The notes below the pieces were generated by a model, which was not told where the DNA came from, did not search any database, and worked only from the letters and a program-made list of their open reading frames with translations. From the NCBI GenBank assembly GCA_025201765.1, contig MU623522.1, forward strand, positions 1-54,398: a stretch of 54,398 nucleotides of DNA. The letters run 5' to 3'. Position numbers and translations under genes: made by a program. Of this stretch, positions 1-14,875 are shown one piece after another (position 1 is the first letter of the stretch; every line of letters starts with the position of its first letter). This stretch comes from Daldinia sp. FL1419. Its lineage: Eukaryota; Ascomycota; Sordariomycetes; Xylariales; Hypoxylaceae.

Positions 1-2089
1 AAAAGAAATTAATTAAGATCAAATTTATATTCAAATAATTAATAAAATATTAAATAAATTTAAAAAATATTTTAAAGGTTTTTTAAATATAGATTTTATA
101 AAATTATTAAAATAAATTTAATTAATATTAAAAATAATATTAATAAAAAAAGGTATATATATAAGAAAAAATAATATTAATTTCTTTATAATCCTTAAAT
201 CTTTTTTAATTGAAAATAAATTATCCCTATAAAATTATAAAGAATTTAAAAAAGTTAGATTAAGGTAGCCAATAATAATAATATGGAGAGTTTTAATCCA
301 TAAGATTAATAAGGGAATAATTTACTTTAATTTTATTTATTTTATAGGTTTAAGAATATTAATATAACAATAATTAAGAATCTTTAACCTAATAACATTT
401 ATAAATTAAATTTTATATTTAGGATATACCTTTAATCTTAATATTACCTTTTTTAATATATTTATTATTTAATTATAATATATATTAGTTATTTCTTATA
501 AAAAATAATTTATTCTTCTTTTATAATATTAATTATAATAATAATTTTTTTTACTTTATTTTAATATATTATATATTAATTAAAATTAATAAAAGATATT
601 AATTTAGTAATATTTATTTCTTTAATAATAAGTATTAAATTATTAATATTTATTTAATTAATAAAAGATATTAATTTTTTAATATTTAATTAATTAATAA
701 AAGATATTAAATATTTAATATTTATTATTTTAATAAAAGAATTAAAATAATTAATGGTTAATATATATTATATTCCTTTTTTTTTTTTTTTTTTATAAGG
801 ACCCCCTCTATTTTACCTAATATTAGGGAATAATTCTAATTATGGTATTAATTTTATATAAAAATAATAACAACTTCCCCCCCCTCCAGGAAATAGATTT
901 GAACCCTTTGGACTACCACCAACTAATCTATTCCTACCTTTAAGACCACCTCCACAACCAAATATAAAAAACCAACCTAACAAAGGCTACAATTCTTTTT
1001 ACCTAATAGTATAATTATTTAGGCTTATAAATAATCTATTTAGATAAATCTTTATATTAATTAGAAATATTTATTATTAAACCTTCTATAAAATTCTTCT
1101 TCAACAAATATCTAATAAAATATATCTATTTATTATAATAGGTTATTTTAAAAAAACCTAAAATAAAAAATTTAATTATATAAATAAATTATATAATATC
1201 CTTAAAAATAAATTTTAATTTTTCTTAAATATATATTATTTAGGAAGGATATGATAAATATAATTCCATACCCTATTTTTCATTATTTTCTTTAAAAAAG
1301 CAATATTATATTTCATTTATAAAATTTTTTAACACTAATACTTTACAAATATATATTTAATTATAAAATAATATTTTAATATTAAATAAAATAAAATTCA
1401 ATACCACCATAACTAAATTATTACAACTTTTTTAAATATTAAAATAAAAAAATAGAATTAAAGGAAGAATAATATTTAAATTCTTAAAAACCTTATTAAT
1501 AAATTATCATTATATTAAAAAGTACTTAATTTGGAATTTAAAAAAAACAACAGCTTATAATAACAATTTAATATATTTACTAATCACTACCTAAATTCCA
1601 ATTTAGTTTCTTTAAATTAATAATCCAAATTAAAAAATTAATTAACAAACTCCAAATATTAATTAAAAACCATAATTTAATAAAAAAAATAAAACAATTT
1701 TTAACTAAAAGAAACAACAATTATAAAAATAATATATTTTATATTAAATATAAATATCACTATAATGATAAAAATAATAAATATAATTCTAAACAATTTT
1801 TAAAAATATAGAAATATTATTATTAGATATATAAAAAAAAAAGATATTAATTTATTATATACCCAAAATATAAATATAAAAAAACCAAAAAAAATAAAAA
1901 GCCAGAAAAAGCTCTTCTAAAAAGAATTATTTAATATTCTTAATCAACTACAAAAGACTTACAAATATAAATTTAAAAATTAATTAATTAAAAAATAAAG
2001 AAATCAATTTATAAAATAATTTAAATAATAATAATAAACTATTTATAATTATAATTTATTTATTTAATTAAACCTTTTAATACCATATT
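1..2089. other. A+T-rich RIP-decayed DNA, no gene
   Basis: This stretch is almost pure A and T with stops in every frame. TpA is very common and CpA/TpG scarce, as expected of DNA passed through RIP. A poly-T run lies at about 773-793, and a C-rich, less decayed island lies at about 867-975. No protein family could be recognised. It is probably old transposon sequence, perhaps including the 5' part of the copia element that follows. Confidence 0.7.
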
Positions 2090-5000
2090 AATAACCTTCT
2101 CCTACCTAATAATTTAAAATAAGATTCCATTTTTATTTTAAATAGGTACATTAAGAATATATTTTAGGATATTATATTTAATATTGGAATAGTTTATATA
2201 TTAATCATTAAAAAAGACCAATATTTTATTTTTATTAATAAATATTTAAATAAAAATTTAAAAATAAATATTAATTAAATTAAAGAAGCCAATATTAGAT
2301 TTAATAATAAATCATCTATTAAATTACTTAAAATAATTATTATTAATATATTTATTAATTAAATAGATTTTTATATTATAAAAATTGATATTCTATTCTT
2401 CCTTTTTTTTAAGGATATGGATTAATTAAAAATATATTTTAATAATATAATTAATTAATTAATTTGTAAAAATAATATAATAATTAAGATTATATAAAAA
2501 TAAGGATACCTATAATTTTATTTTAAGGATAATATTTTTTTTATAAAAACTGAACTACAATAGCTATATATTTATTTTAATTATCTATTAATTAATAAAT
2601 TATATATCTTATTAAATAAAATAAGTTATAATATTAATATTAATAATATTAAAAAAATTAATAAATTTTATTATCATTATTAAATTAAGGGTAAAATTTT
2701 ATAATAATTTAAATTTAATTTAAAAAACCCCAATTTAAACTTTAATTATAAAATAATTATTAATATTATGTATTTTAATGAATAATCTGTTTTATATGTA
2801 GTTGATATAGTTATTAAATTCCAAACAACATATTTCATAAAGATGATCTTAATTAAAGAAATTTAGAAAATATTTAAATAATATTAGATTAATATTTATT
2901 TTGGATTTTTTAATATAGTTATTTATAATATTAATATTAATTTTAATAATATTAAATTTAAGAATAAGGTATATATTATAAGAATTATTTATTATTAAAT
3001 ATTAGTAAAAATTTATTGATTTATTGATAAAGTAGAAGAATATTATAACCCTATTTATAGAATTTATAAAATCATTATAAATAAATTTTAAGGTTCTAAT
3101 TTAAAAATATTATGATTATAGATGACTATTAAGGCAATAAATAATATTATTAATTTAAATAGCTTAATCCTTACTTTTTTAATTTTTGGTGTATATTTTA
3201 AAATTAATATGGATTTATTACCTATTCCTTTTTAAATTATAAGAATATAAGTTGTTTAAAAGGTAATAATTAAAATTAAAAAAATTAAATTATAATAATT
3301 AATTAGAAATATTTTAAATATAAGGAATGATCCAAACACCTAAAAAACCTTATTTATGTTATTCCTAATAGGTAATAAGGTTTTAATCTATTAAAAAAAA
3401 GGTAATTAGAAAAATCCTTATAAAATAATTGCAATTATTAATAAAGATGTAATTATTATTTTAAATACATCTAATAAAATGTTTATATTTAAGAATTTTT
3501 ATATTAAACCCTATATATAATTAAAGGAAATATTTATATTTGTTAAATAATTAAGGTTCAAATTATTTAAGTTTAATTTTAACCTTAATAACTATAAGTT
3601 CATTTTAAAAGAAAAACTCATATATATTAATAATCTTTCTTATATAATTATGGTATATCTTTTTAACAAAAAATGGATTAATTTTGCTTTAACCTTTTAA
3701 TTATAAATAGATGGAAAGATAATTATATTTGGAAAGTCATATAAAATATTAGATTTAAAAGAGTTGGATACTTTATTTAAGGATGGTATTTTATAATTAG
3801 AAATATATGATCTAATAATATATTAAAATATTATATTATTTAAATTATAAATAATTTATGAAATTAAGGGTAAGAATATTCTTTTTCTATATGAAAAATT
3901 AAAATTAATAATTTAAGGTTATAATAATTTTAATAAGGAATTTATTATGATTTATACACCTATTATTTAAAAGGTTAATTAATATTTTATATTAATTCTA
4001 ACATTATTCCTATATTAATAAGGGATAAAAATTATAATATAAAACATTATTATGGTATATATTTAATTTAAAATATCAATATAACAAATAATTTATATAC
4101 ATTTATTAATCAAATTAAAAAATAAATATTTTAAAAGAATATTATTATATGTTATAAAATTGTTATATAAATTTATTAAGTTTGGTATATATTAATTTAA
4201 AACTTATTCTTAATATTATTAATATAAATTATATATAAAGTTTTTAACATTTAATCCTTATTTACTAATCACCAATTTAAAACCCTTCAAAATCATCAAT
4301 TTATAAATAAATAATATTCTTAATATTAATATTATAGAATTCCTTACAATTAAAAATAAAATATTTAATAAAGCCAATATTAAAATACACCTTTAAAAGA
4401 TATTAAATAAAAGAATAAAGGATTTTAATAATATTTATATTACAATTTATAATAATAATTACAAAATTTTAATTACTTAAAAAAACCAAGTTAAAAAATT
4501 TAAATTATTAAATATTAAAATTATAGATATAATTAATAAATTTGTAAAATAAAGGGTTTAAAAAATTTATATCATTTTTATATATTAACCCAAAACAACT
4601 TTCAACTACTCAACTACTATTTAATATCAAAAACCAAAAATTAAAAAAATTAAAGTTCTAAATGTTAAAATTACTTAATAAATAAATAATAAAACTTATA
4701 GATTTAAATATATTAAATTAGATCCTTAAAATTTTTATTTATATATTTTTATTGATAATTTATTTATAAATAATAAGGATTTTAATTTATAAATTAGATA
4801 TATTATTATTTTAAGTAATAAAAAACCAACAAATCAAAATAATAAAATTAGGATTATTAATAATGTAATTTATTAATTATTTATTAAATATAAATACATT
4901 ATTTATAATATATTTATTAATAAAATATATAATATGGTTTAAGGTTTTAATATAGGATATATCATATATTATACTATTAACATTATATTAAAATATCTTT

Positions 5001-5260
5001 TATTTCCTAAAACTTTTTTCATTCTTTATATTAATTCATTTTCTTTATACCAATATTTGGTATAAATAGGTATTACTAATGAAAAAAGGTTAATAATAGA
5101 TTTTATAATTTTAAAATAATTATATAAAAATAGAGAGATAGATAATATTTATTAGATTTATAAAACATATAATCCAGTTAATATAATAACAAAAACCTCC
5201 CCTAATAAAATTATGAAAATATTAATAAAAAATAATTAAATTAACTTACATTTAAAAAAT
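2090..5260 (+). mobile_element. RIP-ruined Ty1/Copia retrotransposon (copia A), pol remnant
   Basis: A long plus-strand region keeps copia polyprotein similarity through dense TAA/TAG stops. In order I see a GAG-pre-integrase part at about 2,385-2,700, an integrase core at about 2,790-3,260 (a VVDIVIKFQ-like start), a reverse transcriptase at about 3,950-4,210 (YTPII, then a P-LYG-like end), and an RNase H part at about 4,720-5,230 (a YVFIDGSF-like start visible as decayed codons). Integrase before reverse transcriptase is the Copia order. Nearly every stop sits where a Gln, Arg or Trp codon is expected, fitting CpA-to-TpA change on either strand. I could not find its LTRs. It is incapable of coding. 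Assignment rests on remembered family patterns. Confidence 0.8.
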
Positions 5261-8200
5261 TAAATAAAATAAAAAGTTAATAATAATTTATAAATTATTA
5301 TTTATAAAAAAAAGTAGAATAAATAATAATTATATACTACCAAATATTATAAACCCCTATAACAAACAAAAAAAATATTATATAATTAATATATTATATA
5401 TATAAAAATTTTAAATTTATTAAATTTAAAATAAATAACTTTTTTCCTTAAGATTTATAAATATACAAATCTTACTACATTATTTTATTTATTACTTACT
5501 TTTACTATTATTTCTCTTATACATACGTTTAGCCCAACAAGAATATTATTTAAGAAAAAGTTGGATTAATATGGGTTCTATTCTAATAAAGAAGAAATTT
5601 TTAAATATTAAATAATGTATTTTCCTTACCCTAATTATATAATATTTAAATAAATTAAATTATTATAAATTTTATAATAAATTAAAAATTAATGTAAAAA
5701 ATTAAAATGTTATTAATAATATTAAACCCTAATTCTTTCATTATTTAAAAAATAAAAGGAAAATTAAAAAAAATATTATTATTAAAATATTAATTTAAAT
5801 AATTAATTTAAAAAAATTTTAATAATATTTAAGAATTATTATTACTTTAGGAAATATTACCTTCTATATTAATAATATTACAATTTATTCAACTATATAT
5901 ATCCTTTCTAAATTCCTAATAAACCTAAAATATAAAATAATTTAAAAAAATATTAATATTTTTATTATAAATAAATATAATATATTTTTTGAAATTAATT
6001 TTCATTCTATCAATCTCTACTTATAAAAGACTTAAAAAAAAAATAATATAATTTTTAAAGGCCTTCCAATTATAATATTTTATAGAAATTTTTATCAATT
6101 TTAATCCGTTACAGATATAATCCTACTTTATCCTAGAACAGCTACATTAATTAAAATTATAAAAAAAATAGGTTAGGCTTTTAAAATTCAGAAAAATAAT
6201 TATTATATTAGTTATTAATTATAATTGAAATTTATAAATGTTGTAATTTTTAATTAGTAAATGAGGAATAATAATATTAAATTTTAAGGTATTCTTTTAA
6301 GGTTGAGAGATAGAACTCAAATGGTAGATGATATTAATATTTTAAATAAAAAAATAATATGTTTAGAAGATATTAAATTAAATAAATATATAAAAGTTAT
6401 AACTCCCCTTAATTTTATATATTATATTATTAATTTTTAAATAATTTTAACTTTTATAATTAATTAAAATTAAATAATTTATATTTTTTTATCTTAGTAT
6501 TGGTATAATTTAAATAACTATGTAGAAGTCTTAAATGCGGTATATAAAATTATAGATTCTTTTTAAGTTAAAATTCTTGTATATTTCATTTTTACATATA
6601 ATATACCTGTTGCTGTTATTTAAAATACATTTTAGACGTTAAAGGTTATTAATGGTGTTAAATATATTATTAAGGATTTTATTCTAAATCCATATATTTC
6701 TATCTTTTATATTAACTTGAAAATTCTATTTATAATTTATCTACTAAAGGTCATATTTTTATTATTAGTAATAATGGGAGATATTATATTTAATAATTTA
6801 AATTAAGGAATAATATCTTTATTTTAAATAAATATATTTTTATATGAAAATTGATGATTTTAATGGTAAGATTTTCCTTTAATTTTTATTTTTATTATTA
6901 TTGAATATAAATTGTAAAAATAAATGTTATAAAAGGCTTATTTAAATTTGATAATATGATTTAAAAATTGAAAAAGTATTTCGGGATTAAATTTAATAAA
7001 GTTGAAAAAGGCTGATTTTATAATTATTTATATTTAATTTTTAAGGATTATAAATTTATAAGATTTTTATTTATTATTACTTATTAATATAAAATATTAA
7101 TATAATTTAAAAATACCATTTAAAATGGTTTAATAATTAGGTTATTTAATTAAATTAAATTAAAGAATATTAGATTTTTTTATAAATTAATTTTAAAATT
7201 GTTATATATATTTAATTATTTATTAAATATTTGATTTGTAAAAGATCCTTTATTATAAAAGTAAAGAATTATTATATATTATTAATAAGAAATAAAAAAA
7301 AAATATAAATTTAAAATGATTTTTTTTAATTCTTTATATATTTTCCAATATTAAATTTACTTAAATTATTTCTTTATTAAAAAAATTAAAAAGGAAATTA
7401 TAAAAATTATAATCTATATATAAAAAATTAAAATTTAATAAAATAAAAAAAAAAATCTATTATTAATATATTTAGGATTAATATATTTAACCTTTTTTTA
7501 TATACTTTTGTATACCTTGTTTTAACTAAATTTAAAATATTATGCGTTTATTATAAAATAATCTTATTTATAAAAAAAAGAAATTTACTTTCTAATTAAT
7601 ATAAATTATTTTTTTTTATTAAAGTTTAGGTGGGTAATTATTTTAATTGTAAAGGTGATGTTTAATATATGAATAATGAATTAAATTATTTTTAAAAAAA
7701 TAAAATTATTATAATTATTATTTAATAATATTAAGGTATATATTTTTTTTTTGGGTTTTAATATTTTAATATTCTATTTTAAAAGAAAATCTTTTTTTAA
7801 TTTTTTAATTGTACCCTTATTAATTTTAATTGTTTCAATTAATTTAAAGAGGTTAGGCATTAATGGATGGTTAAGATTAAATAATGTATTATAATTTTTT
7901 TAATTTTGTATGAGAGTTATGTTAATTGAGTTTTTTATGGTTATATTAGAGGAAGATTTGTATTCTTTATATAAGAAATAGTATATATAAATATGATTTT
8001 AGGTTTATTCCTTTTTATATTATTTATTGTAATTGATTTTACTTAAATTATTATTAATTAGGTTTGAAGCAATATTAAGATTATTATTTTTTATATTATT
8101 TTTATTTTTTTTATTAATAATTTATTTGTAATTGTATATATTTAATTTATTAAATTCAAATAGAAATAAGTATTTAGATTTAGTAGATAAAAAATATTTA

Positions 8201-9703
8201 TTATTATTTTTATTAATAATTAAATTATATTTTTTAATATTATTATGTGGTTAGGTATTAAAAAATTGTGGTAAATATAGGTATAATATATTACCCTTTT
8301 ACTTATAAATATTTTTATTTACTAATTCCTTATATTTTTCTTTTATTTTATTATTATTTTTAAAAATTAAATATTTAATTAAATATTAGCTTTTTTTGTT
8401 AAATATTTTTATAATATTTTTGTTAAAAATTAATTATATAAATTAAATATATAAAAATAAAGTAAATATAATATGTAAGCCTTTTATTATAATATTTTAA
8501 TAATTATAAATTATTTTATTATTTAGTTTAATATTTCTAATTAGGCAATTAATATATATTAATAATTTATAATATTTAGGAAAGGATATTATAAAATATT
8601 TTAAAAAAAAAGTTAAATATCTATAATTTTATAAATAATAAAAATCTTTACAAAAAAGGATTTTATTTTTTTAATATAAAATTATTTTTTTATTATATTT
8701 TATTATTTTTTTAAGATTATTTTATACAATTTATTTTTCTTCTGTTTTTAATATAATATAAATTTATTTAATTTTAAGAGATATTTTTGAAATAAAATAT
8801 GAATTATTTTTCTATTTAATAATAAAATAATTAATATTTTTATTTAAAAATATTTTTATTTATTTTTATGGGAAAGGTATTTTAAAAAATAATTTCTAAT
8901 TATTAAAAATAAGTATAATAAGATAATATATTTTAAAAAAAGATAAAAATGGAATGGTAAATTTGGATATAATAAAAAAATAATTATTTATTTTAATAAT
9001 ATTATTTATAAGTATTATAATGTAACTGTTAATATATAGAGTTTTGAATAAAAAAAGGCTATTAAAATTTAAATTATTTTTACTTTTATTATTTTTTATA
9101 TAATTATTTGTTAAAATATAATAAATATAATATATTATTAAATATTAAATATTATTATTAATTATTAATAATTATAATATAGGATAATTAAATAAATTAT
9201 GTATATAATATAAATAATAAATTGAAATATAATTTATTAGATTATTATTAATTTTATATATAATTTACTTTTTTTTATATTTTAGAATTATTATGTATGG
9301 AAAGAAAAGGTTTAAAATTATTATAATAATAATAGGATATAAGATTTACAAAAATTTGCTTAATAGATTTTATTTTAAATTGAATATAATAATAATATTT
9401 TTAATATTATAAAAATAATATAGTAATTAAGTATAAAATAATATTTTTACTTTATAAAATATAAATTTTAATTAATATTAATTAAAAAAAAATAATTTTA
9501 TTTTAATTTATTAAAAAATAAAATTAATTTATATCAAAATAAAAATTAATAAATAAAATTATATTAAATAAATTATTTATTAATTTATTAATTTATTATA
9601 TATTAAATAAATTTAATAAATATATATGTCCTATTATATAAATATAAATTTAATTGGTATATATTTTGAAAAAAAAGATTAAAGTAAAAACTAATCCTTC
9701 CAA
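5261..9703. other. A+T-rich decayed DNA between two copia elements
   Basis: No open frame of useful length exists here. The T-rich stretch at about 7,490-8,700 may be a decayed element on the minus strand, but I recognise no domain on either strand. A plus-strand decayed reading frame is listed separately. The base bias matches the flanking copia elements, so this is most likely other RIP-mutated repeats. Confidence 0.6.
6290..7300 (+). pseudogene. Unidentified decayed reading frame in the A+T block
   Basis: One plus-strand frame reads as protein-like sequence with only scattered TAA/TAG stops, clearest at about 6,498-6,900 (for example YWYNLNNYVEVLNAVYKII). The stops fall where RIP would turn Gln, Arg or Trp codons into TAA/TAG. 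I do not recognise the family. It lacks the copia integrase and reverse transcriptase motifs seen in the neighbours, so it may belong to a DNA transposon, a Helitron-like protein or a captured gene. Borders are approximate. Confidence 0.35.
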
Positions 9704-9708
9704 ATAAT

Positions 9709-9861
9709 TGTTGGATTAGTAAGCCTAAAAAATAGCGTGGAAAAATTCTCTCCCTTGTAACAATTCCATAAAAAGCCTCACTACTTTATTCTAGAATTTT
9801 AAGAACAATAAAAATAATTTAAATTTTATAATTATAATTTTTCTTTGTATATTATGTGATA
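9709..9861 (+). repeat. 5' LTR of copia B
   Basis: It starts TGTTGGATTAGTAAGCC and matches 15,118-15,272 over its length, including the shared core CATAAAAAGCCTCACTACT and the end TATTATGTGATA. The two copies differ mainly by C/T and G/A changes. The expected terminal CA reads TA in both, as RIP would produce. The 3' border may be off by a few bases. Confidence 0.8.
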
Positions 9862-12800
9862 ATTAAGAATTTTAATTATATTCTAATATGAATATATGAT
9901 TAATATTAATTTAATTATATTATATAAATATATATTTAATATAATTTCAATTATATTCAATTAAATAATATTATTCAAAAATATTATAAGAAAAAATTAA
10001 TTATTTATATTTAATAATTGGAAAATATAAAACCAGGCCTTTATAGCTTTGGCTTACAATTTAAATGTATGGGATTGACTAAATTCAAAAAATATTGATC
10101 CAATAAGAAAACCTTTATTCCCTTTAATATTTTAATTAGTATAATCAAATATCAAAAATTATAAAATTAATTCTGAAAATTTGAATAATTTATTAACCTT
10201 TAGAAGAAATAGATGAAATAATATAACAAATATGCCTAATAATTTTACTATGGATATTCACCCTTATAATACAAACTAATTTATATTAATTGAAAAGTTC
10301 CATTATAATAAAGATATATAGATGTATATATAAATTATGATTTTATATAATATTAAGTATAATAAGTTAATTTAGTTTTTAAATTATATAATAAAAATTA
10401 TATTAAAATCCTATTAAACATTAATTTTATTCTTAACCTAAAATATTTAAAAGAAATATATTATTTTTAAGAAGATTTTTAATATTAATTCCAATAAATA
10501 TAAGGTAAAAAAATATTATAAGAAAATAATAATATCATTCTTAAAATAATTTAAAGATTGGGAGGAATAGATTATTTTTTGGGAAGTGGCTATACTATAT
10601 AAAATAAATAAGAAGTTTGTTATTATTATTAATTTATAAGAATAATTTTTAATTACCTTGCAAATAATAATACTAATATTCTAAAAATAAGCATCCATTT
10701 AAATGGTAATATATTAAAAGAAAGTTAATAATAGAATATTAATCTTTAGAAATATTATTCATTTTTTTAAAAATTATATCCATATTATGGATATAAATCA
10801 AAAAAGAAAAGGAAAAATCCATAAAAATACTTTTACTATTTATTATAAAAATAATAATATTAATAACTTTAATAAAGAAGAAAATTTTTATAAAAGAAAA
10901 TTAATTAAATAAAATAAATAATTAAATAAATATTAAAATAATTTAAATAAATAAAAGAGGAATGATATAAATGTTAACCAATATTTATATCTGTTAGTAT
11001 ATAAATATAAATGCGATGAGTGTAAGGTTTATTTAAACTCTTATAAAATTAAAGAATATTTTTATATTATTAAATCAAAATATTTTAAATATTTTAAGGT
11101 TAATATATAATTTAATATATTTATATAAGAAAAAATTAAATATAATTTCAAATTGGTAATGAAAGTGAAAGTTCTTAATAACCTTAAAGATAAGGAAAAG
11201 GAAAAAAATAAAAATAATATAATTAACTAAAAAAATGAAAATTAATTATTAAAATAAGTAATAATTTTAAAATTAAGAACAACATTTATAATAAATATTA
11301 TGGACATTATTTATAGTGTAAGTCACTATCCTTTAAAGAATTTAACTATATTAAATTCAAGAATTATGATATATATTTTTAATTAAGTATTAAAGTTTAT
11401 CAATTATGAAAAAAGTTTTCTAAAAGAATATATTATCATTAAAAATAATAAAATCTAAATATTAGGTTATGGATATATCAATATTAAAATCAAATATATT
11501 AATAATATTATAAAAATCAGGTTTTTAAATACAACATACTATTTAAATTTCATCTGTAACCTCGTATTTCTACAAATTCTTAAAAGGTAAAGGTATTAAT
11601 AAAACAACTACTAGAAATATACTTATTTAAGGTTTTAAAATGGTGAAACCATAACCAAACTCGTTAATCATTTTAATTAATTTATACTTAAGAATATTCT
11701 TTTTAAAATATCTGAATTAATATTTTACATATAATATAATAAACTTAATTGGAAAAGACAAATATTAATAATAAATATATTTAAATAATATTTAAAACTA
11801 AAATATCCAAATCTATAAATATTAAAAAACTTTATTAAAACAAATATTAGAATCTAAATTAAAAAAATTAAAATAATTAATTATAAAATATATACTATTA
11901 CTAAGGTTAAATATCAAATAAATTAAATACTTAAACATATTAATGAAATTTTAAGAATAAGATTAGCTCTTAATTTTCATAATATTAAGGAATTAAATAA
12001 TAATTTTATAAATTTATTATTAATTATAAATTAATAGACCAATATAATATTCAATTATTATTTCATAAATTAAATAACAATATTAATTATTAAAATTTTA
12101 AAAAACCTTATTAATATTTTAAAGATTTAATATAATATTACCCTAAAAATTTAAGAATTTAATTAAGAAATTATTAAAAGAAAATTAATAGTTTGTATAT
12201 ACTTAAAAAGTTTATATATGAAAATTAAATCCTCAATAATTTATATATAAATTTAAAATAGTACCACTAAACGCTCAAAAAATATAATTAAGGATAAGGC
12301 AAAAGCCATAAAAACACATTTAAAATTATTTTATTTTTTATAACCTAAAATTTATAAAGTAATAATATATTTATATAATTGAATACTATAATATAAAATA
12401 AATTAATAAACATTATATAATCAATTTCATATATATACTAATATAAATAGTGATTTTATAATTTACAACCAAAAACCTTAATAAGGTTATTTTTGGGTAT
12501 ATGGTTATAAGGTCTATACTATAGCAACAATAGTATTTAAAAAATCAAATAAATTGAAAAAATTTAATTCCAAAATATGAATAGGTTTTTTAATAAATTA
12601 TATATCCACAAATATATATAGAATTTAGAGTTTATATATTAATAAAATAATGGAATTAAAGGATATTACATTTAAGGAAAATAAGGTTTTTGATAATAAT
12701 TTCCAGAAGTTATAAAATAGATTTAAAGATAAATTAATAATTTATAAAATAAATTAATATAATAACCTACTAAAATCTATCCAAAATTCCTAATTTGAAA

Positions 12801-14753
12801 AAGGAGTAAATATATATAATAATATTTAAACAAATCTTTCAAAGTAAACCAAAGATGTGGATATATTGGGTATAATTAATAAGTTAATAAAATTGGGCAG
12901 GTTATTAGATAAAAGGGAAGAAACCTTTATTATAAAAATTAATTATTTTTATATAAAGGCACGTTTTTATTTATTATTTTTTTTGGATAATTTTTTGTTG
13001 GTGGCTTTACTTATTATTTATATTAAGATGTTAGTGGTCCCTTATATCATTCCTAGTAATAAATGTTATACGCTATGGAAAGTAGTGTTTTATACTAGTT
13101 CTTTAATAAGTAAGATTGGTATATATAAAAGATATATAATTAATAAAGTAAAAATATTAAAATTTATTTATTAATCCCCTTAATATAATAAAGAAAATTT
13201 AGGTAATTCTATTCAAATATTTCTAATAAAAATTAATGAATATAGGAAAATGTATAGAAGAGATTTACCAGAACCTCCAAAACGATATTTAAACATCTAA
13301 AATCATCCATTATATGAAATGTTCCAAAAAATTAAATAAATTTATTTTAAAAGTTATATCAATATATATATCTAGGAGATTATATTGCAATCAAACAATT
13401 AATATAAAAATAAGTAAATATTTGGGTATATATAAATTTATACCTACAAAATCAATAAATATAGTTTTTTTTAATAATGTAAGGCATACTTGATAATAAG
13501 AAAAGATTAGTAGGTAATTGGTGATGAAGAAACTTATACCTCTACACTCATTGAAAGGTCTTTTCGAATATTAATAATAATGGTAATTAAATATAATTTT
13601 GAATTTATATAATATAATATAATAAATGTATTTATAAATGTAAAATTTAAAAGAAATATATTTATGTATATATTATAAGGATATTAATAATTAGGAAAGA
13701 TATTTTATATTATTAAAGTATTTTATAATCTTTAAAAATTACCTTTTTTTTTGGTAATAAGAGTTCTTACAAATTCTAAAAGAATTCAATTTTACCCCAA
13801 TATTTCAAAAGTTATGCATATTTATTAAAAATAAAATCTTCTTCTTTATATATATGGATAATATTGTTATAGTATATTAAAAGGAAGTTAAGTTAAAGGT
13901 TAAATTAATTATTTTTAAATTTAAAAAATAATATGAATTAATTGAAGGTGATAAACTACAATGGTTTTTTAGAATTAAAATAGTTTGAGATTGAGTATAG
14001 TGTTGAATTTAGTTAAGCCAATCTACTTATATTAACAAAATTATTAACCTAATAAAAGCAATTAAAAAAGTCTTTAAAATGCCTATAACAAAAAAAAAAT
14101 TATTATTTTATATAGGAGTGGCTTTATCTTAATCAATATAGTAATATTAGTGAAAAATAAGTTTAATCTTATATGTTGTAGTGATTACCCAGTTCGATAT
14201 TGTATTTGCCTATTTGAGGTTAACCTGATTTAACCTAAATCCAAACCTGAAACATTATACAATAACCAACCAAGTTATATAATATTTTTAGTATATATGA
14301 GGATATATCCTAGAACTAAATAGAAACAACATCTTCAAAATCACCAACAATATTTTATTTACTAATAATATAGTTGATTGAAAAAGTTTATAAATATATA
14401 TAATAAAATTATTTAATAGAACAATTGGTTAAAAAGCTAACAAGCAAAATATAGTTATTACCTTTACTACTAAAATTGAATTATTTACCCTAACTTAAAC
14501 TATAAAAAAAGGATTTTATATATCATAATTAATTAAAGACCTTAAAATTGAACTTAAAAATTAAATTATACTCTTATTATATAATAATAAATAGATAATT
14601 AGATTAATCATTAAAGATGTTAAGAAATTCAAAATGAAGTTGAGGTACATAGATATATATAATTATTGATTTAAATAGAAAATTTAAAAAGGTTATATTA
14701 AAATTGATTATATTAGTTTAAAAAATATAAATGTAAATAGACTTATAAAAGTG

Positions 14754-14875
14754 TGTGAGATGGACCCACATGACTTAGTCATGTGGCTCCAGGATTCATT
14801 CTCTAAGAGAGTTTAGTGTTTGTAAAAAAAAAAAAAAACTTAGCTTTTAATACATCATCCTTTTGCAATTCAACA
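14754..14875 (+). mobile_element. Solo LTR of a third family, not RIP-mutated
   Basis: This 122-bp segment begins TGTGAGATGG and ends AATTCAACA, with the TG...CA ends of an LTR. The identical 5-mer AAGTG flanks it on both sides (14,749-14,753 and 14,876-14,880). It contains many CpA sites, unlike the host sequence. Inside are a near-perfect hairpin, CCACATGACT-T-AGTCATGTGG (14,765-14,785), and a run of about 15 A. Removing it plus one AAGTG lets the copia B reading frame continue toward a normal copia C-terminus (visible QINLMDISNHLKAK), which supports a clean insertion. No other copy is in the window. Confidence 0.75.

Noticed and set aside
867..960. tRNA gene on the minus strand
   Set aside because: A T-arm-like GGTTCAAATC box exists, but the A-box-like sequence is far too close and no acceptor stem pairs.
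12857..13174. 105-codon open frame inside copia B
   Set aside because: It starts at GTG, has the A/T-driven amino-acid make-up of decayed DNA and lies in the spacer between copia integrase and reverse transcriptase, where no separate gene is expected.
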